The notes beneath the pieces are model-generated. The model saw only the letters and a program-made list of their open reading frames with translations. It was not told the DNA's origin and did not search any database. From NCBI GenBank assembly GCA_021769025.1, contig JAETTS010000093.1, positions 1-8,507 of the forward strand: a stretch of 8,507 nt of DNA, given 5' to 3'. The DNA is from Enterocloster bolteae. GTDB taxonomy: Bacteria; Bacillota_A; Clostridia; Lachnospirales; Lachnospiraceae. Shown here one piece after another: positions 1 through 6,690 of this stretch; position 1 is the stretch's first letter, and the number at the start of each line of letters is the position of its first letter. The position numbers and the translations under genes are program-made.

Positions 1-87
1 TTTGAAAATAATTTTTATACAAAGAATGCCTATGAGTCGTCAGAAGGAAAACGGCTTGCCATGATGATGCGGGTTACGACAGATTGA
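1..87 (+). CDS. C-terminal tail of an unidentified protein (5' truncated)
   Basis: Frame 1 is open from the window edge to a TGA at 85-87 and encodes the last 28 residues of a protein, ending in KRLAMMMRVTTD. The tail is polar and charged (KNAYESSEGKR), with no membrane segment and no motif I recognise. The next gene starts 16 bp downstream behind its own ribosome binding site, so this looks like the upstream member of the same polysaccharide operon. I compared it by eye with the C-terminus of the following membrane protein and saw no resemblance, so a tandem paralogue is not supported. Function cannot be called from 28 residues. The open frame could also be chance, but its spacing to a well-formed RBS makes a real gene end the better reading. 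Confidence 0.5.
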   Translation, partial: FENNFYTKNAYESSEGKRLAMMMRVTTD

Positions 88-103
88 TCTTGGAGGAGTA
101 TTT

Positions 104-1534
104 ATGGAAAAACAAAGAAGGTGGTACTATCTCATACCGCTTATGGGAGGGATCTTGTGTGTCTGGTATTTGTACCTGTCTTTTTATGATGTGGTGTATT
201 CAGACTATATCCGTCTGGTCAACAGCTATCTTCCGGATGTGTGGAATCCGAAGAAGTTCTTTGTCAGAGATGTGTTGACCAGGATCCCCGTCAATTACCT
301 GATGAGAATCGTGAATACCACCTGGTTTCACTACAGTATTCGGTTTGACCAGGCTTTGGGAGTACTTTCTTTGATGTTGTCAGCAGCTGCCATCGCCAGT
401 TACTGTATCCGAGAAAAGATTGATACCGTCTGGTATCTGATTCTTATGGCAGTGTTTTTCAGCCTGAATAAGTGGGAAATGATGAATAACGGAAGCGGCT
501 GGGTACACTTCTTCGCATTTGCCGGATTTTACTATCACTATCTGGTGTGGGAGCGAGTCTGGACAGGAAAAGAAAAGAAGGGAGACCAGATCAAGATGCT
601 GGTTCTTCCCTGGCTCATTACTATGGGGGTGGCAGGGCCATACTGCGCAGCCTATTCCGGTGTACTGCTTTTAGGGTATGGCTTTTGCATGGTAATCACC
701 TGGAAAAAGACAAGGACGTGGGACAAGCGGTATCTTCTGTACGGAATCTGCGTCATTCTTCCTTTGTTGTGCTATCTGTGGAGCACGTCCCATGTGAATA
801 CCGGGCTGACTTCTGATGGTTCTCTCTTTCGGCAGTTTGTGGATACGCCGGGCTTCTTTGTCCGTTTCTTCATCAAGTCTCTGTGCTCTACGGTGATAGG
901 CGGGGAGGCGGCGGCAGAAGTTTTCCACACCAATACGCCGTATATGGTCATAGGGGTGATGGTAGGTGCAGCCTACCTGCTGGCCTTGTGGTACCAGCTT
1001 CGCTATAAGATTTATGAAGACACTCTGTTTCCCCTGATTCTCATTGTTTCCGGCGGGATGAACCATTGCCTGATCCTGATCTCCCGCTGGTCCTTTTTGA
1101 TCGAAAGCTACGGCATGAGTTCACGTTATGCCCTTCAGTTTCAAGTGGGAATCCTGGGAATTCTCTTAACGTTCGCGTTTGTGTGGAGAAGGTGGCACGG
1201 AGAACGTGAAAAAGATCAGCCTTTGGAGGCTCAAAAAGTCAGGAAGAAGAACGGACAGAAAAAGAAACAGGTGCAGATGGCAGCAATTGCAGGAATGGTC
1301 GTTGTGTTTTTGGCAGGAAATGGATATACTACTTGGAGAGAGATACGGATGACCAAGTGGCGGAAGGAAGCTTGTGTCAACCGGGCAGTGGTTGCACTGG
1401 ACTTTGAGAACAGGACCAATGAAGAACTGGCTGCATCCTTTGAATACCACACCAGCTCTGCGGATGCCGGGGAGTTGGTGAGAAATGCCCTTACCATATT
1501 GAAGGAGCACCATTGGAATGTATTCAACAGATAA
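104..1534 (+). CDS. Multi-pass membrane protein, possible GT-C-type glycosyltransferase
   Basis: This 476-residue protein has about ten hydrophobic segments, near residues 9-28, 84-101, 107-121, 133-149, 165-180, 182-199, 208-225, 279-297, 307-326, 342-361 and 391-406. A strongly basic loop (about 361-391, KKNGQKKK) precedes the last segment and is probably cytoplasmic. The first loop after TM1 carries acidic residues (D29, D34, D45 in a DVVYSDYIRL context). GT-C enzymes that use polyprenyl-linked sugars usually place their catalytic acid in that loop. The C-terminal 70 residues are soluble and probably outside the membrane. I do not recognise a named family. The GT-C role is inferred from topology, the acidic first loop and the position just ahead of nucleotide-sugar genes. 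A polymer transporter or another envelope protein is also possible. The ATG at 104 is chosen because GGAGG (92-96) lies 7 nt upstream. Confidence 0.75.
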   Translation: MEKQRRWYYLIPLMGGILCVWYLYLSFYDVVYSDYIRLVNSYLPDVWNPKKFFVRDVLTRIPVNYLMRIVNTTWFHYSIRFDQALGVLSLMLSAAAIASYCIREKIDTVWYLILMAVFFSLNKWEMMNNGSGWVHFFAFAGFYYHYLVWERVWTGKEKKGDQIKMLVLPWLITMGVAGPYCAAYSGVLLLGYGFCMVITWKKTRTWDKRYLLYGICVILPLLCYLWSTSHVNTGLTSDGSLFRQFVDTPGFFVRFFIKSLCSTVIGGEAAAEVFHTNTPYMVIGVMVGAAYLLALWYQLRYKIYEDTLFPLILIVSGGMNHCLILISRWSFLIESYGMSSRYALQFQVGILGILLTFAFVWRRWHGEREKDQPLEAQKVRKKNGQKKKQVQMAAIAGMVVVFLAGNGYTTWREIRMTKWRKEACVNRAVVALDFENRTNEELAASFEYHTSSADAGELVRNALTILKEHHWNVFNR

Positions 1535-1555
1535 GCAGATAACGGAGGAACACAC

Positions 1556-2332
1556 ATGAAGGTAGTACTGTTAGCAGGAGGACTGGGAACCAGGATCAGC
1601 GAGGAAAGCCATTTGAAGCCAAAGCCAATGATTGAGATCGGCGGAAGGCCGATTCTGTGGCATATCATGAAATACTATTCAGAGTTTGGGTTTCATGAGT
1701 TCGTGATCTGTCTGGGATACAAACAGTATGTAGTGAAGGAGTTTTTTGCCGACTATTTTCTTCATATGTCAGATGTGACCTTTGATCTGGCGAACAATAA
1801 AATGGAAGTCCACAATAATTACTCGGAGCCCTGGAAAGTGACGCTGGTAGACACAGGGCTTTATACCTTAACCGGAGGGCGGATCAAGCGGATCCAGCCA
1901 TATATCGGCGACAATCCCTTCATGATGACATATGGAGACGCCGTCTGCGATGTGGATCTGAAAGCTCTTTTGGAATTCCATAAAAGCCATGGAAAGATTG
2001 CCACGATGACTACGGTAAATATTGCCCAGATGAAAGGAATTCTGGACATTTTCCCGGATAATACAGTGAAATCCTTTCGGGAGAAAGGAGAACAGGATGC
2101 CAGCCTGGTTAATGGCGGATTTATGGTGTTGAATCCGGAGATCTTTGGTTATCTTGACGGAGATCATGTGGCATTTGAGAAGGAACCCCTTGAAAGATTG
2201 GTAAAAGAGAGGCAGCTGATGAGTTTTCACCATGATGGATTCTGGCAGTGCATGGATACCCAGAGGGAGATGAAGAAGCTGGAGGAACTGTGGCAGGGAG
2301 GCCATGCACCCTGGAAGAAATGGAAGGACTAA
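1556..2332 (+). CDS. rfbF: Glucose-1-phosphate cytidylyltransferase
   Basis: This cytoplasmic enzyme joins glucose 1-phosphate and CTP to give CDP-glucose and pyrophosphate, the first step towards CDP-6-deoxy and 3,6-dideoxy hexoses. The 258 residues match the usual family length (about 257). The N-terminal nucleotide-binding signature AGGLGTRISEE is at residues 7-17, followed by KPKPMIEIGG (21-30), which carries the catalytic lysine region. Further family landmarks are HMSDVTFDLANNKMEVH (70-86), EPWKVTLVDTG (91-101), YGDAVCDVD (126-134) with the metal-binding aspartate D128, NGGFMVLNP (186-194) and GFWQCMDTQRE (228-238). Compared from memory with the Salmonella enzyme, YGDG is YGDA here, and the RFGALDI loop reads MKGILDI (159-165). 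GGAGG (1544-1548) lies 7 nt before the ATG. The gene sits 21 bp after the membrane protein and 16 bp before rfbG, consistent with one operon. Confidence 0.96.
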   Translation: MKVVLLAGGLGTRISEESHLKPKPMIEIGGRPILWHIMKYYSEFGFHEFVICLGYKQYVVKEFFADYFLHMSDVTFDLANNKMEVHNNYSEPWKVTLVDTGLYTLTGGRIKRIQPYIGDNPFMMTYGDAVCDVDLKALLEFHKSHGKIATMTTVNIAQMKGILDIFPDNTVKSFREKGEQDASLVNGGFMVLNPEIFGYLDGDHVAFEKEPLERLVKERQLMSFHHDGFWQCMDTQREMKKLEELWQGGHAPWKKWKD

Positions 2333-2336
2333 AGGT

Positions 2337-2342
2337 AAGGAG
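2337..2342 (+). promoter_or_regulatory. Ribosome binding site that sets the rfbG start
   Basis: AAGGAG lies 6 nt before the ATG at 2349. It supports that start over the in-frame ATG at 2304, which lies inside the end of rfbF, has no comparable site and would add 15 residues unlike the family N-terminus. Confidence 0.8.
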
Positions 2343-2348
2343 ACAGCG

Positions 2349-3446
2349 ATGAGAGAATGGATCGAGGAAATCCATAAGGAATTAGGCGAATTTTACAATG
2401 GAAAACGGGTGCTGGTTACAGGACATACTGGATTTAAAGGAAGCTGGCTGTGCCGGATGCTTGAGAATTTGGGGGCAATAGTAAGTGGATATGCCCTGGA
2501 GAGCCCAACGGATCCGGCTTTGTATGATGTGGCAGGACTTGGGGAGACCATGGAGAGCTTCACAGGGGATGTAAGAGACTTAAAACGTATGAGAGAAGTG
2601 TTTGACCAGGTAAAGCCCCAGGTGGTGTTTCATCTGGCAGCACAGCCCATTGTCCGGGATTCCTATAAAGATCCAGTCTATACGTATGAGACCAATGTTA
2701 TGGGAACGGTTCATGTGCTGGAATGCATCAGGCAAACCCAGACGGTGAAGTCATTTCTCAATGTAACCACAGACAAGGTGTATGAGAACAAGGAATGGGA
2801 ATACGGATATCGGGAGTGCGATCCCTTGGATGGCTATGACCCTTATTCCAACAGCAAGTCCTGTTCGGAACTGGTGACCCACAGCTATGCCAAGTCCTTT
2901 TTTGGAGACCAGAGATGTGCCATCTCTACCTCACGGGCCGGCAATGTGATAGGAGGCGGAGATTTTGCCAATGACCGCATCATTCCGGATTGTATCCGGG
3001 CAGTCACAGGCCGCAGGGAGATTGTGGTAAGGAATCCCTACTCTACCAGGCCGTTTCAGCATGTGATGGAACCCCTTCTGGTTTATATGCTGATCGCTAT
3101 GAGGCAGTGGAAAGATCCCAAGTATCAAGGATACTACAATGTAGGGCCGGATGATGAAAACTGTGTGACAACAGGCCAGTTGGCCGATCTGTTCTGCCAG
3201 GCGTGGGGAGAAGGTGCATCGTGGGTAAACCGCCATGACGGAGGCCCTCATGAAGCCAATTTTTTAAAGCTGGATTGTTCCAGGATCCGGTGGATATTCG
3301 GATGGCGGCCGCTTATGGGAGTGAGGGAAGCTATAGAGAAGACAGTGGAATGGACAAAGGCGTATCTGGATGGTGAGGATATGTTAAAGGTTATGGACAG
3401 GCAGATCGAGGCGTTTTATAGAGGAAAGGAAAGACAAGATGTTTGA
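2349..3446 (+). CDS. rfbG: CDP-glucose 4,6-dehydratase
   Basis: This NAD-dependent short-chain dehydrogenase/reductase of the extended type converts CDP-glucose to CDP-4-keto-6-deoxyglucose in the cytoplasm, using the product of RfbF. From the 2349 start it is 365 residues, close to the family norm. The Rossmann glycine motif is VTGHTGFKGSW (23-33). The catalytic residues are visible as T141-D142-K143 (VTTDKVYENKEWEYG context) and Y166-SNS-K170. The 25-residue spacing from Thr to Tyr equals what I recall for the Yersinia enzyme (T134, Y159). Other family blocks are FHLAAQPIVRDSY (94-106), ETNVMGT (114-120), SRAGNVIGGGDFANDRIIPD (195-214) and RPFQHVMEP (234-242). Its last 8 bases overlap rfbH, which suggests translational coupling. 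It should not be confused with GDP-mannose or dTDP-glucose dehydratases, because the TGHTGFKGSW and RNPYSTRPFQHV blocks are characteristic of RfbG. Confidence 0.96.
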   Translation: MREWIEEIHKELGEFYNGKRVLVTGHTGFKGSWLCRMLENLGAIVSGYALESPTDPALYDVAGLGETMESFTGDVRDLKRMREVFDQVKPQVVFHLAAQPIVRDSYKDPVYTYETNVMGTVHVLECIRQTQTVKSFLNVTTDKVYENKEWEYGYRECDPLDGYDPYSNSKSCSELVTHSYAKSFFGDQRCAISTSRAGNVIGGGDFANDRIIPDCIRAVTGRREIVVRNPYSTRPFQHVMEPLLVYMLIAMRQWKDPKYQGYYNVGPDDENCVTTGQLADLFCQAWGEGASWVNRHDGGPHEANFLKLDCSRIRWIFGWRPLMGVREAIEKTVEWTKAYLDGEDMLKVMDRQIEAFYRGKERQDV

Positions 3447-4773
3447 GAACCAATCAGAGGAACAGGCAAGACAGGAGATTTTACATCTGGTGGAGGAATA
3501 CTGTGATCGCTTCCATCAGAAAAAACCCTATGAAGAAGGGGATCGGATACCCTATGCATCCAGAGTCTACGACAGGAAGGAGATGCGGAATCTGGTGGAT
3601 AGCGCTCTGGAATTTTGGCTTACATCCGGGCGGTATACCGATGAATTTGAGAAAAAGATGGCAGAGTATCTTCAGATAAAATATTGTGCATTGGTGAATT
3701 CTGGCTCCTCAGCCAATCTGTTGGCATTTATGGCTTTGACCTCCCCACTTTTGGGAGAGAGGCAGGTAAAGAGAGGGGACGAGATCATCACAGTGGCTGC
3801 CGGGTTTCCCACCACGGTGGCACCGATGATCCAGTATGGGGCGGTTCCTGTCTTTTTGGACGTGACCATTCCCCAGTATAACATTGATGCGGACATGCTG
3901 GAGAAAGCCTATTCGGAGAAGACCAAAGCGGTCATGCTTGCCCATACATTGGGGAATCCCTTTGACCTTAAGGCAGTAAAGGCATTCTGTGACAGGCATA
4001 AGTTGTGGTTGATAGAGGATAACTGTGATGCTCTGGGGACAAGGTATACCATTGACGGTGCGGAAAAATTCACGGGCACCATTGGAGATATGGGAACCTC
4101 CAGCTTCTATCCTCCCCATCATATGACTATGGGAGAAGGAGGAGCCGTATATACGGATAATCCGCTTCTGAATAAGATTATCCGTTCTTTCCGCGATTGG
4201 GGGCGTGACTGTGTGTGCCCTCCCGGACGTGATAATCTGTGTGGCCACCGTTTTGACCGGCAGTATAAGGAACTGCCTGCCGGATATGACCACAAATATG
4301 TCTATTCTCATTTTGGATATAACCTGAAGGCCACAGATCTCCAGGCGGCCATCGGGTGCGCCCAGATTGACAAATTTCCGTCCTTTGTGGAGAGAAGGCG
4401 CCATAATTTCCAGAGACTTTATGACGGGCTGAAGGCAGCAGAGGATCGACTGATTCTGCCAGAGGAGGCGCCTTCTTCCAGACCCAGCTGGTTTGGCTTC
4501 CTCATTACCCTTAAGGAGGGAACTGACAGGAACCAAGTGGTTCCGTATATCGAGTCCAGAGGCATCCAGACCAGAATGTTGTTTGCAGGGAATTTAACCA
4601 AACACCCGTGCTTTGACCAGATGCGTGCCGCAGGAAACGGATACCGGATTGTAGGGGATTTAAAGAATACAGACCGCATTATGAAAGATACTTTCTGGGT
4701 GGGAGTCTATCCGGGAATGACGGATGAGATGCTTGACTACATGGTCAAAGTGATCCTTGAGGCGCTGGACTAG
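3439..4773 (+). CDS. rfbH: CDP-4-keto-6-deoxyglucose 3-dehydratase (E1, PMP/[2Fe-2S])
   Basis: This DegT-fold enzyme is a dehydratase and not an aminotransferase. It uses pyridoxamine phosphate to remove the C3 hydroxyl of CDP-4-keto-6-deoxyglucose, and a partner reductase (E3) then completes 3-deoxygenation. The diagnostic feature is SFYPPHHMTMGEGG (222-235), where H227 occupies the place of the PLP-binding lysine, as His220 does in Yersinia E1. The [2Fe-2S] ligands also appear conserved: C196, then C258-X-C260-X7-C268, matching the C-X57-C-X-C-X7-C pattern reported for E1 except that the first gap is 61 residues. The 4 extra residues lie near 204-211. Other blocks are NSGSSANLLAF (87-97), AAGFPTTVAP (120-129), AHTLGNPFDL (168-177) and LFAGNLTKHP (381-390). 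The length of 444 compares with about 437 in Yersinia. It overlaps rfbG by 8 bp; AAGGA (3426-3430) lies 8 nt ahead of the ATG. No E3 gene is in the window. Confidence 0.95.
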   Translation: MFENQSEEQARQEILHLVEEYCDRFHQKKPYEEGDRIPYASRVYDRKEMRNLVDSALEFWLTSGRYTDEFEKKMAEYLQIKYCALVNSGSSANLLAFMALTSPLLGERQVKRGDEIITVAAGFPTTVAPMIQYGAVPVFLDVTIPQYNIDADMLEKAYSEKTKAVMLAHTLGNPFDLKAVKAFCDRHKLWLIEDNCDALGTRYTIDGAEKFTGTIGDMGTSSFYPPHHMTMGEGGAVYTDNPLLNKIIRSFRDWGRDCVCPPGRDNLCGHRFDRQYKELPAGYDHKYVYSHFGYNLKATDLQAAIGCAQIDKFPSFVERRRHNFQRLYDGLKAAEDRLILPEEAPSSRPSWFGFLITLKEGTDRNQVVPYIESRGIQTRMLFAGNLTKHPCFDQMRAAGNGYRIVGDLKNTDRIMKDTFWVGVYPGMTDEMLDYMVKVILEALD

Positions 4774-4792
4774 AATAAACAGGAGCTAATAT

Positions 4793-5641
4793 ATGTCAAA
4801 ACAGTATGATTTAACAGCCGTTCATCAGGCAAATTTAAAGATGTTAAAAGAGATCGACCGGATCTGCCGGAAGTATCACATCCAATATATGTTGGATGCA
4901 GGGACGCTTCTGGGGGCAGTGCGCCACAAGGGGTTTATCCCCTGGGATGACGATGCGGATGTGGTGTTTACTAGGGAAAACTATGAACGGTTTGCGCGGG
5001 TGGTAAGGAAAGAACTGCCAGAAGGCCTGGAGTTTTTAGAGCCTAGGCAGCTGGGAGACGGAGATGCCTTTTACGACTTTACCCCAAGAATTTTATATCT
5101 GGACAGCCAGACTCACGAGAGCGGGGAAGAGATGGCGTTCTATGGTGGAAAGCTGAATCATCTGTGGGTGGATCTGTTTATTCAGGATACCCTTCCGGAG
5201 AACGTGCTGGCAGCCCGTTTTACGAAGCTGCTTCAGGTAGGAATCTATGGGCTGGCTATGGGCCATCGGTACCGCCTGGATTATTCAAAATATAGTCTGG
5301 CAGGTAAGGCAGTGGTGGCATGCCTGGCTACTGTCGGAAGATGGATTCCTATGAAAAATATTCGCAGGATGCAGAGGGCGGTGGCTGTAAAAGACAATAA
5401 AAGTACAAGCAGGCTGCGCTATTATAGTAATTATCAGCCGGATTTTTTGTACGTGACAGTGGAAAAGGCCTGGTGCGATGAGGTTGTGGATCTTCCATTC
5501 GAAGATACCCTGCTGATGGCACCAAAGGGATGGCATGAGGTATTGACCTGGATTTATGGAGATTACAGGAAATTGCCGCCAAAAGAAAAAAGAGTGCCGG
5601 CCCACTCCAGCATTGAGATTAAAGTTGACGGGAGGCAATAA
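4793..5641 (+). CDS. licD: LicD/fukutin-family phosphotransferase
   Basis: This 282-residue protein belongs to the LicD nucleotidyltransferase-fold family, whose members transfer a phosphorylated group from a CDP-activated donor, such as phosphocholine from CDP-choline in LicD or ribitol phosphate from CDP-ribitol in fukutin, onto glycans. The signature is intact: YMLDAGTLLGAVRHKGFIPW (32-51) followed by DDDADV (52-57), which supplies the metal-binding aspartates. Later landmarks are WVDLFIQD (125-132) and the C-terminal YGDYRKLPP (255-263). There is no signal peptide. A mildly hydrophobic stretch around 168-182 could touch the membrane. AGGAG (4781-4785) lies 7 nt before the ATG, and the gene starts 19 bp after rfbH. 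No choline uptake or activation genes (licA, licB, licC) are visible, so the donor is unknown. Placement after rfbFGH suggests it decorates the same surface glycan. Confidence 0.92.
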   Translation: MSKQYDLTAVHQANLKMLKEIDRICRKYHIQYMLDAGTLLGAVRHKGFIPWDDDADVVFTRENYERFARVVRKELPEGLEFLEPRQLGDGDAFYDFTPRILYLDSQTHESGEEMAFYGGKLNHLWVDLFIQDTLPENVLAARFTKLLQVGIYGLAMGHRYRLDYSKYSLAGKAVVACLATVGRWIPMKNIRRMQRAVAVKDNKSTSRLRYYSNYQPDFLYVTVEKAWCDEVVDLPFEDTLLMAPKGWHEVLTWIYGDYRKLPPKEKRVPAHSSIEIKVDGRQ

Positions 5642-5649
5642 GGCAGCAA

Positions 5650-6609
5650 ATGATTGCCGCAGCAGACAAGAGAGCGAGAGGACAGATGGAGAAGCTGTTA
5701 TCAGTGGTGGTATCCGTATACAATGAGGAAGCCGCGTTGGAGAAATTTTATCAGGAAGCCGTTTTGGTCTTGGAAACGATTCCATGGAAGTATCAGATTG
5801 TCTTTGTCAATGACGGCAGCCAGGACAAAAGCCTGGAGATCTTAGAACGCCTGGCAGAGGCGGACAGCCATGTCAAGGTGGTCAGCTTCTCCAGAAATTT
5901 TGGACATGAGGCTGCCATGATTGCCGGAATTGATTACAGCCAGGCAGATGGCATTATCTGTATGGATGCAGACCTGCAACATCCCGTAGAATATATCCCT
6001 GAGATCGTAAAACAGCTGGATGGCGGTGTGGAAGTCGTGAGCATGGTGCGGACCAAAAATGAGTCCGCAGGCTGGTTTAAAAATTTGGCTTCGTCAGCGT
6101 TCTATAAACTGATCAATATGCTTTCGGATGTGAAATTTGAAAGTAACGCGTCAGATTTTTTTGCAGTCAGCGGGCGGGTTGCTCAGGTTCTCAAGAAGGA
6201 TTACCGGGACCGGATCCGGTTTTTGCGGGGCTATGTCCAGAGTGTAGGATTTAAGAAGGCTGCCATTGAATATGAAGCCCATGCCCGGGTGGCTGGAGAA
6301 AGCAAGTACAGCATCCGGAAACTGTTTCAGTTTTCTGTTAATACGATTGTATGTTTCTCCAACTTGCCTTTGAAGCTGGGGGTATTTGCCGGGATGTTTG
6401 CTGCAGCTATGGGGATATTCGTGTTAATCTATACCCTGTTTACCAGAAACGGCGCTCCCAGCGGATATGCTACGATTGTGATTTTGAACTGCTTTATGTT
6501 TGCGATTCTGTTCTTGCTGGTGGGAATCATTGGCGAATATATTGCCATTTTATTTGCAGAATTGAAAGACAGGCCCATCTATATTGTAGAGGAAACGAAA
6601 AATTTATAA
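5650..6609 (+). CDS. GT2 glycosyltransferase, membrane-anchored (GtrB/DPM1-like)
   Basis: This protein has an N-terminal GT-A catalytic domain and two C-terminal membrane segments, the layout of enzymes that move a sugar from a nucleotide donor onto undecaprenyl phosphate at the inner face of the membrane. In 319-residue numbering, visible motifs are VVVSVYNEE (19-27), VNDGSQDKS (53-61) with D55, MDADLQHP (105-112) as the DXD metal site, SDFFAVSGR (168-176), RFLRGY (190-195) and RVAGESKYS (213-221). Membrane segments span about 241-264 and 276-303. The start is uncertain. ATG 5650 lies 8 bp after licD with only a weak AAGG nearby, while in-frame ATG 5686 has GAGG 4 nt upstream and would give MEKLLSVVVS, closer to typical family N-termini. 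The sugar cannot be read from the sequence. Related families include GtrB, ArnC-like enzymes and YkcC. It is the last recognisable glycan gene of the run. Confidence 0.92.
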   Translation: MIAAADKRARGQMEKLLSVVVSVYNEEAALEKFYQEAVLVLETIPWKYQIVFVNDGSQDKSLEILERLAEADSHVKVVSFSRNFGHEAAMIAGIDYSQADGIICMDADLQHPVEYIPEIVKQLDGGVEVVSMVRTKNESAGWFKNLASSAFYKLINMLSDVKFESNASDFFAVSGRVAQVLKKDYRDRIRFLRGYVQSVGFKKAAIEYEAHARVAGESKYSIRKLFQFSVNTIVCFSNLPLKLGVFAGMFAAAMGIFVLIYTLFTRNGAPSGYATIVILNCFMFAILFLLVGIIGEYIAILFAELKDRPIYIVEETKNL

Positions 6610-6658
6610 AATTTCCGAAATGGATATTCTGTCGCCCTAATTATTTTTTGATTTGGGA
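6610..6658 (+). other. AT-rich intergenic stretch without a clear terminator
   Basis: This is the first part of the 81-bp gap after the glycosyltransferase. An AT-rich imperfect inverted repeat at 6596-6617 overlaps the stop codon but has a weak stem and no T-run directly after it. A T-rich run at about 6641-6649 has no GC-rich hairpin ahead of it. I see no convincing Rho-independent terminator and no clear promoter, so transcription from the polysaccharide genes may continue into the regulator gene. Confidence 0.4.
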
Positions 6659-6687
6659 TACACTATCTCAAAAAAGGAGATAGTGTA
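6659..6687 (+). promoter_or_regulatory. Perfect 11-bp inverted repeat spanning the regulator's RBS
   Basis: TACACTATCTC (6659-6669) and GAGATAGTGTA (6677-6687) are exact reverse complements separated by a 7-nt A-rich loop (AAAAAAG, 6670-6676). The ribosome binding site AAAGGAG (6673-6679) starts in the loop and runs into the right arm, and the ATG of the XRE gene follows at 6691. As RNA the stem would partly mask the RBS. As DNA, the symmetric site just ahead of a helix-turn-helix gene is what an autoregulatory operator looks like. There is no following T-run, so it is not a Rho-independent terminator. The repeat is seen directly; either regulatory role is inferred. Confidence 0.75.
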
Positions 6688-6690
6688 CGC

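Noticed and set aside
84..278. Plus-strand 64-codon frame starting at 84
   Set aside because: It overlaps the real start at 104 in another frame, lacks its own RBS and reads as a shadow of the membrane protein gene.
671..1066. Minus-strand open frame of 131 codons inside the membrane protein gene
   Set aside because: It has no ribosome binding site or recognisable motif and is antisense to a convincing membrane protein frame with a good RBS.
2304..2348. Longer in-frame start for rfbG
   Set aside because: It would begin inside rfbF without an RBS. The ATG at 2349 has AAGGAG at proper spacing and gives the normal family N-terminus.
3709..4536. Long open frame (275 codons) on the minus strand
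   Set aside because: It lies wholly inside rfbH, whose protein matches its family over the full length. The antisense translation has no recognisable domain.
3439..4773. RfbH as a sugar aminotransferase of the DegT family
   Set aside because: The PLP lysine position holds histidine (H227) and the iron-sulfur cysteines are present, both typical of the dehydratase.
6596..6617. AT-rich imperfect inverted repeat at the end of the GT2 gene as a terminator
   Set aside because: The stem is nearly all A/T with a mismatch, and no T-run follows it directly.
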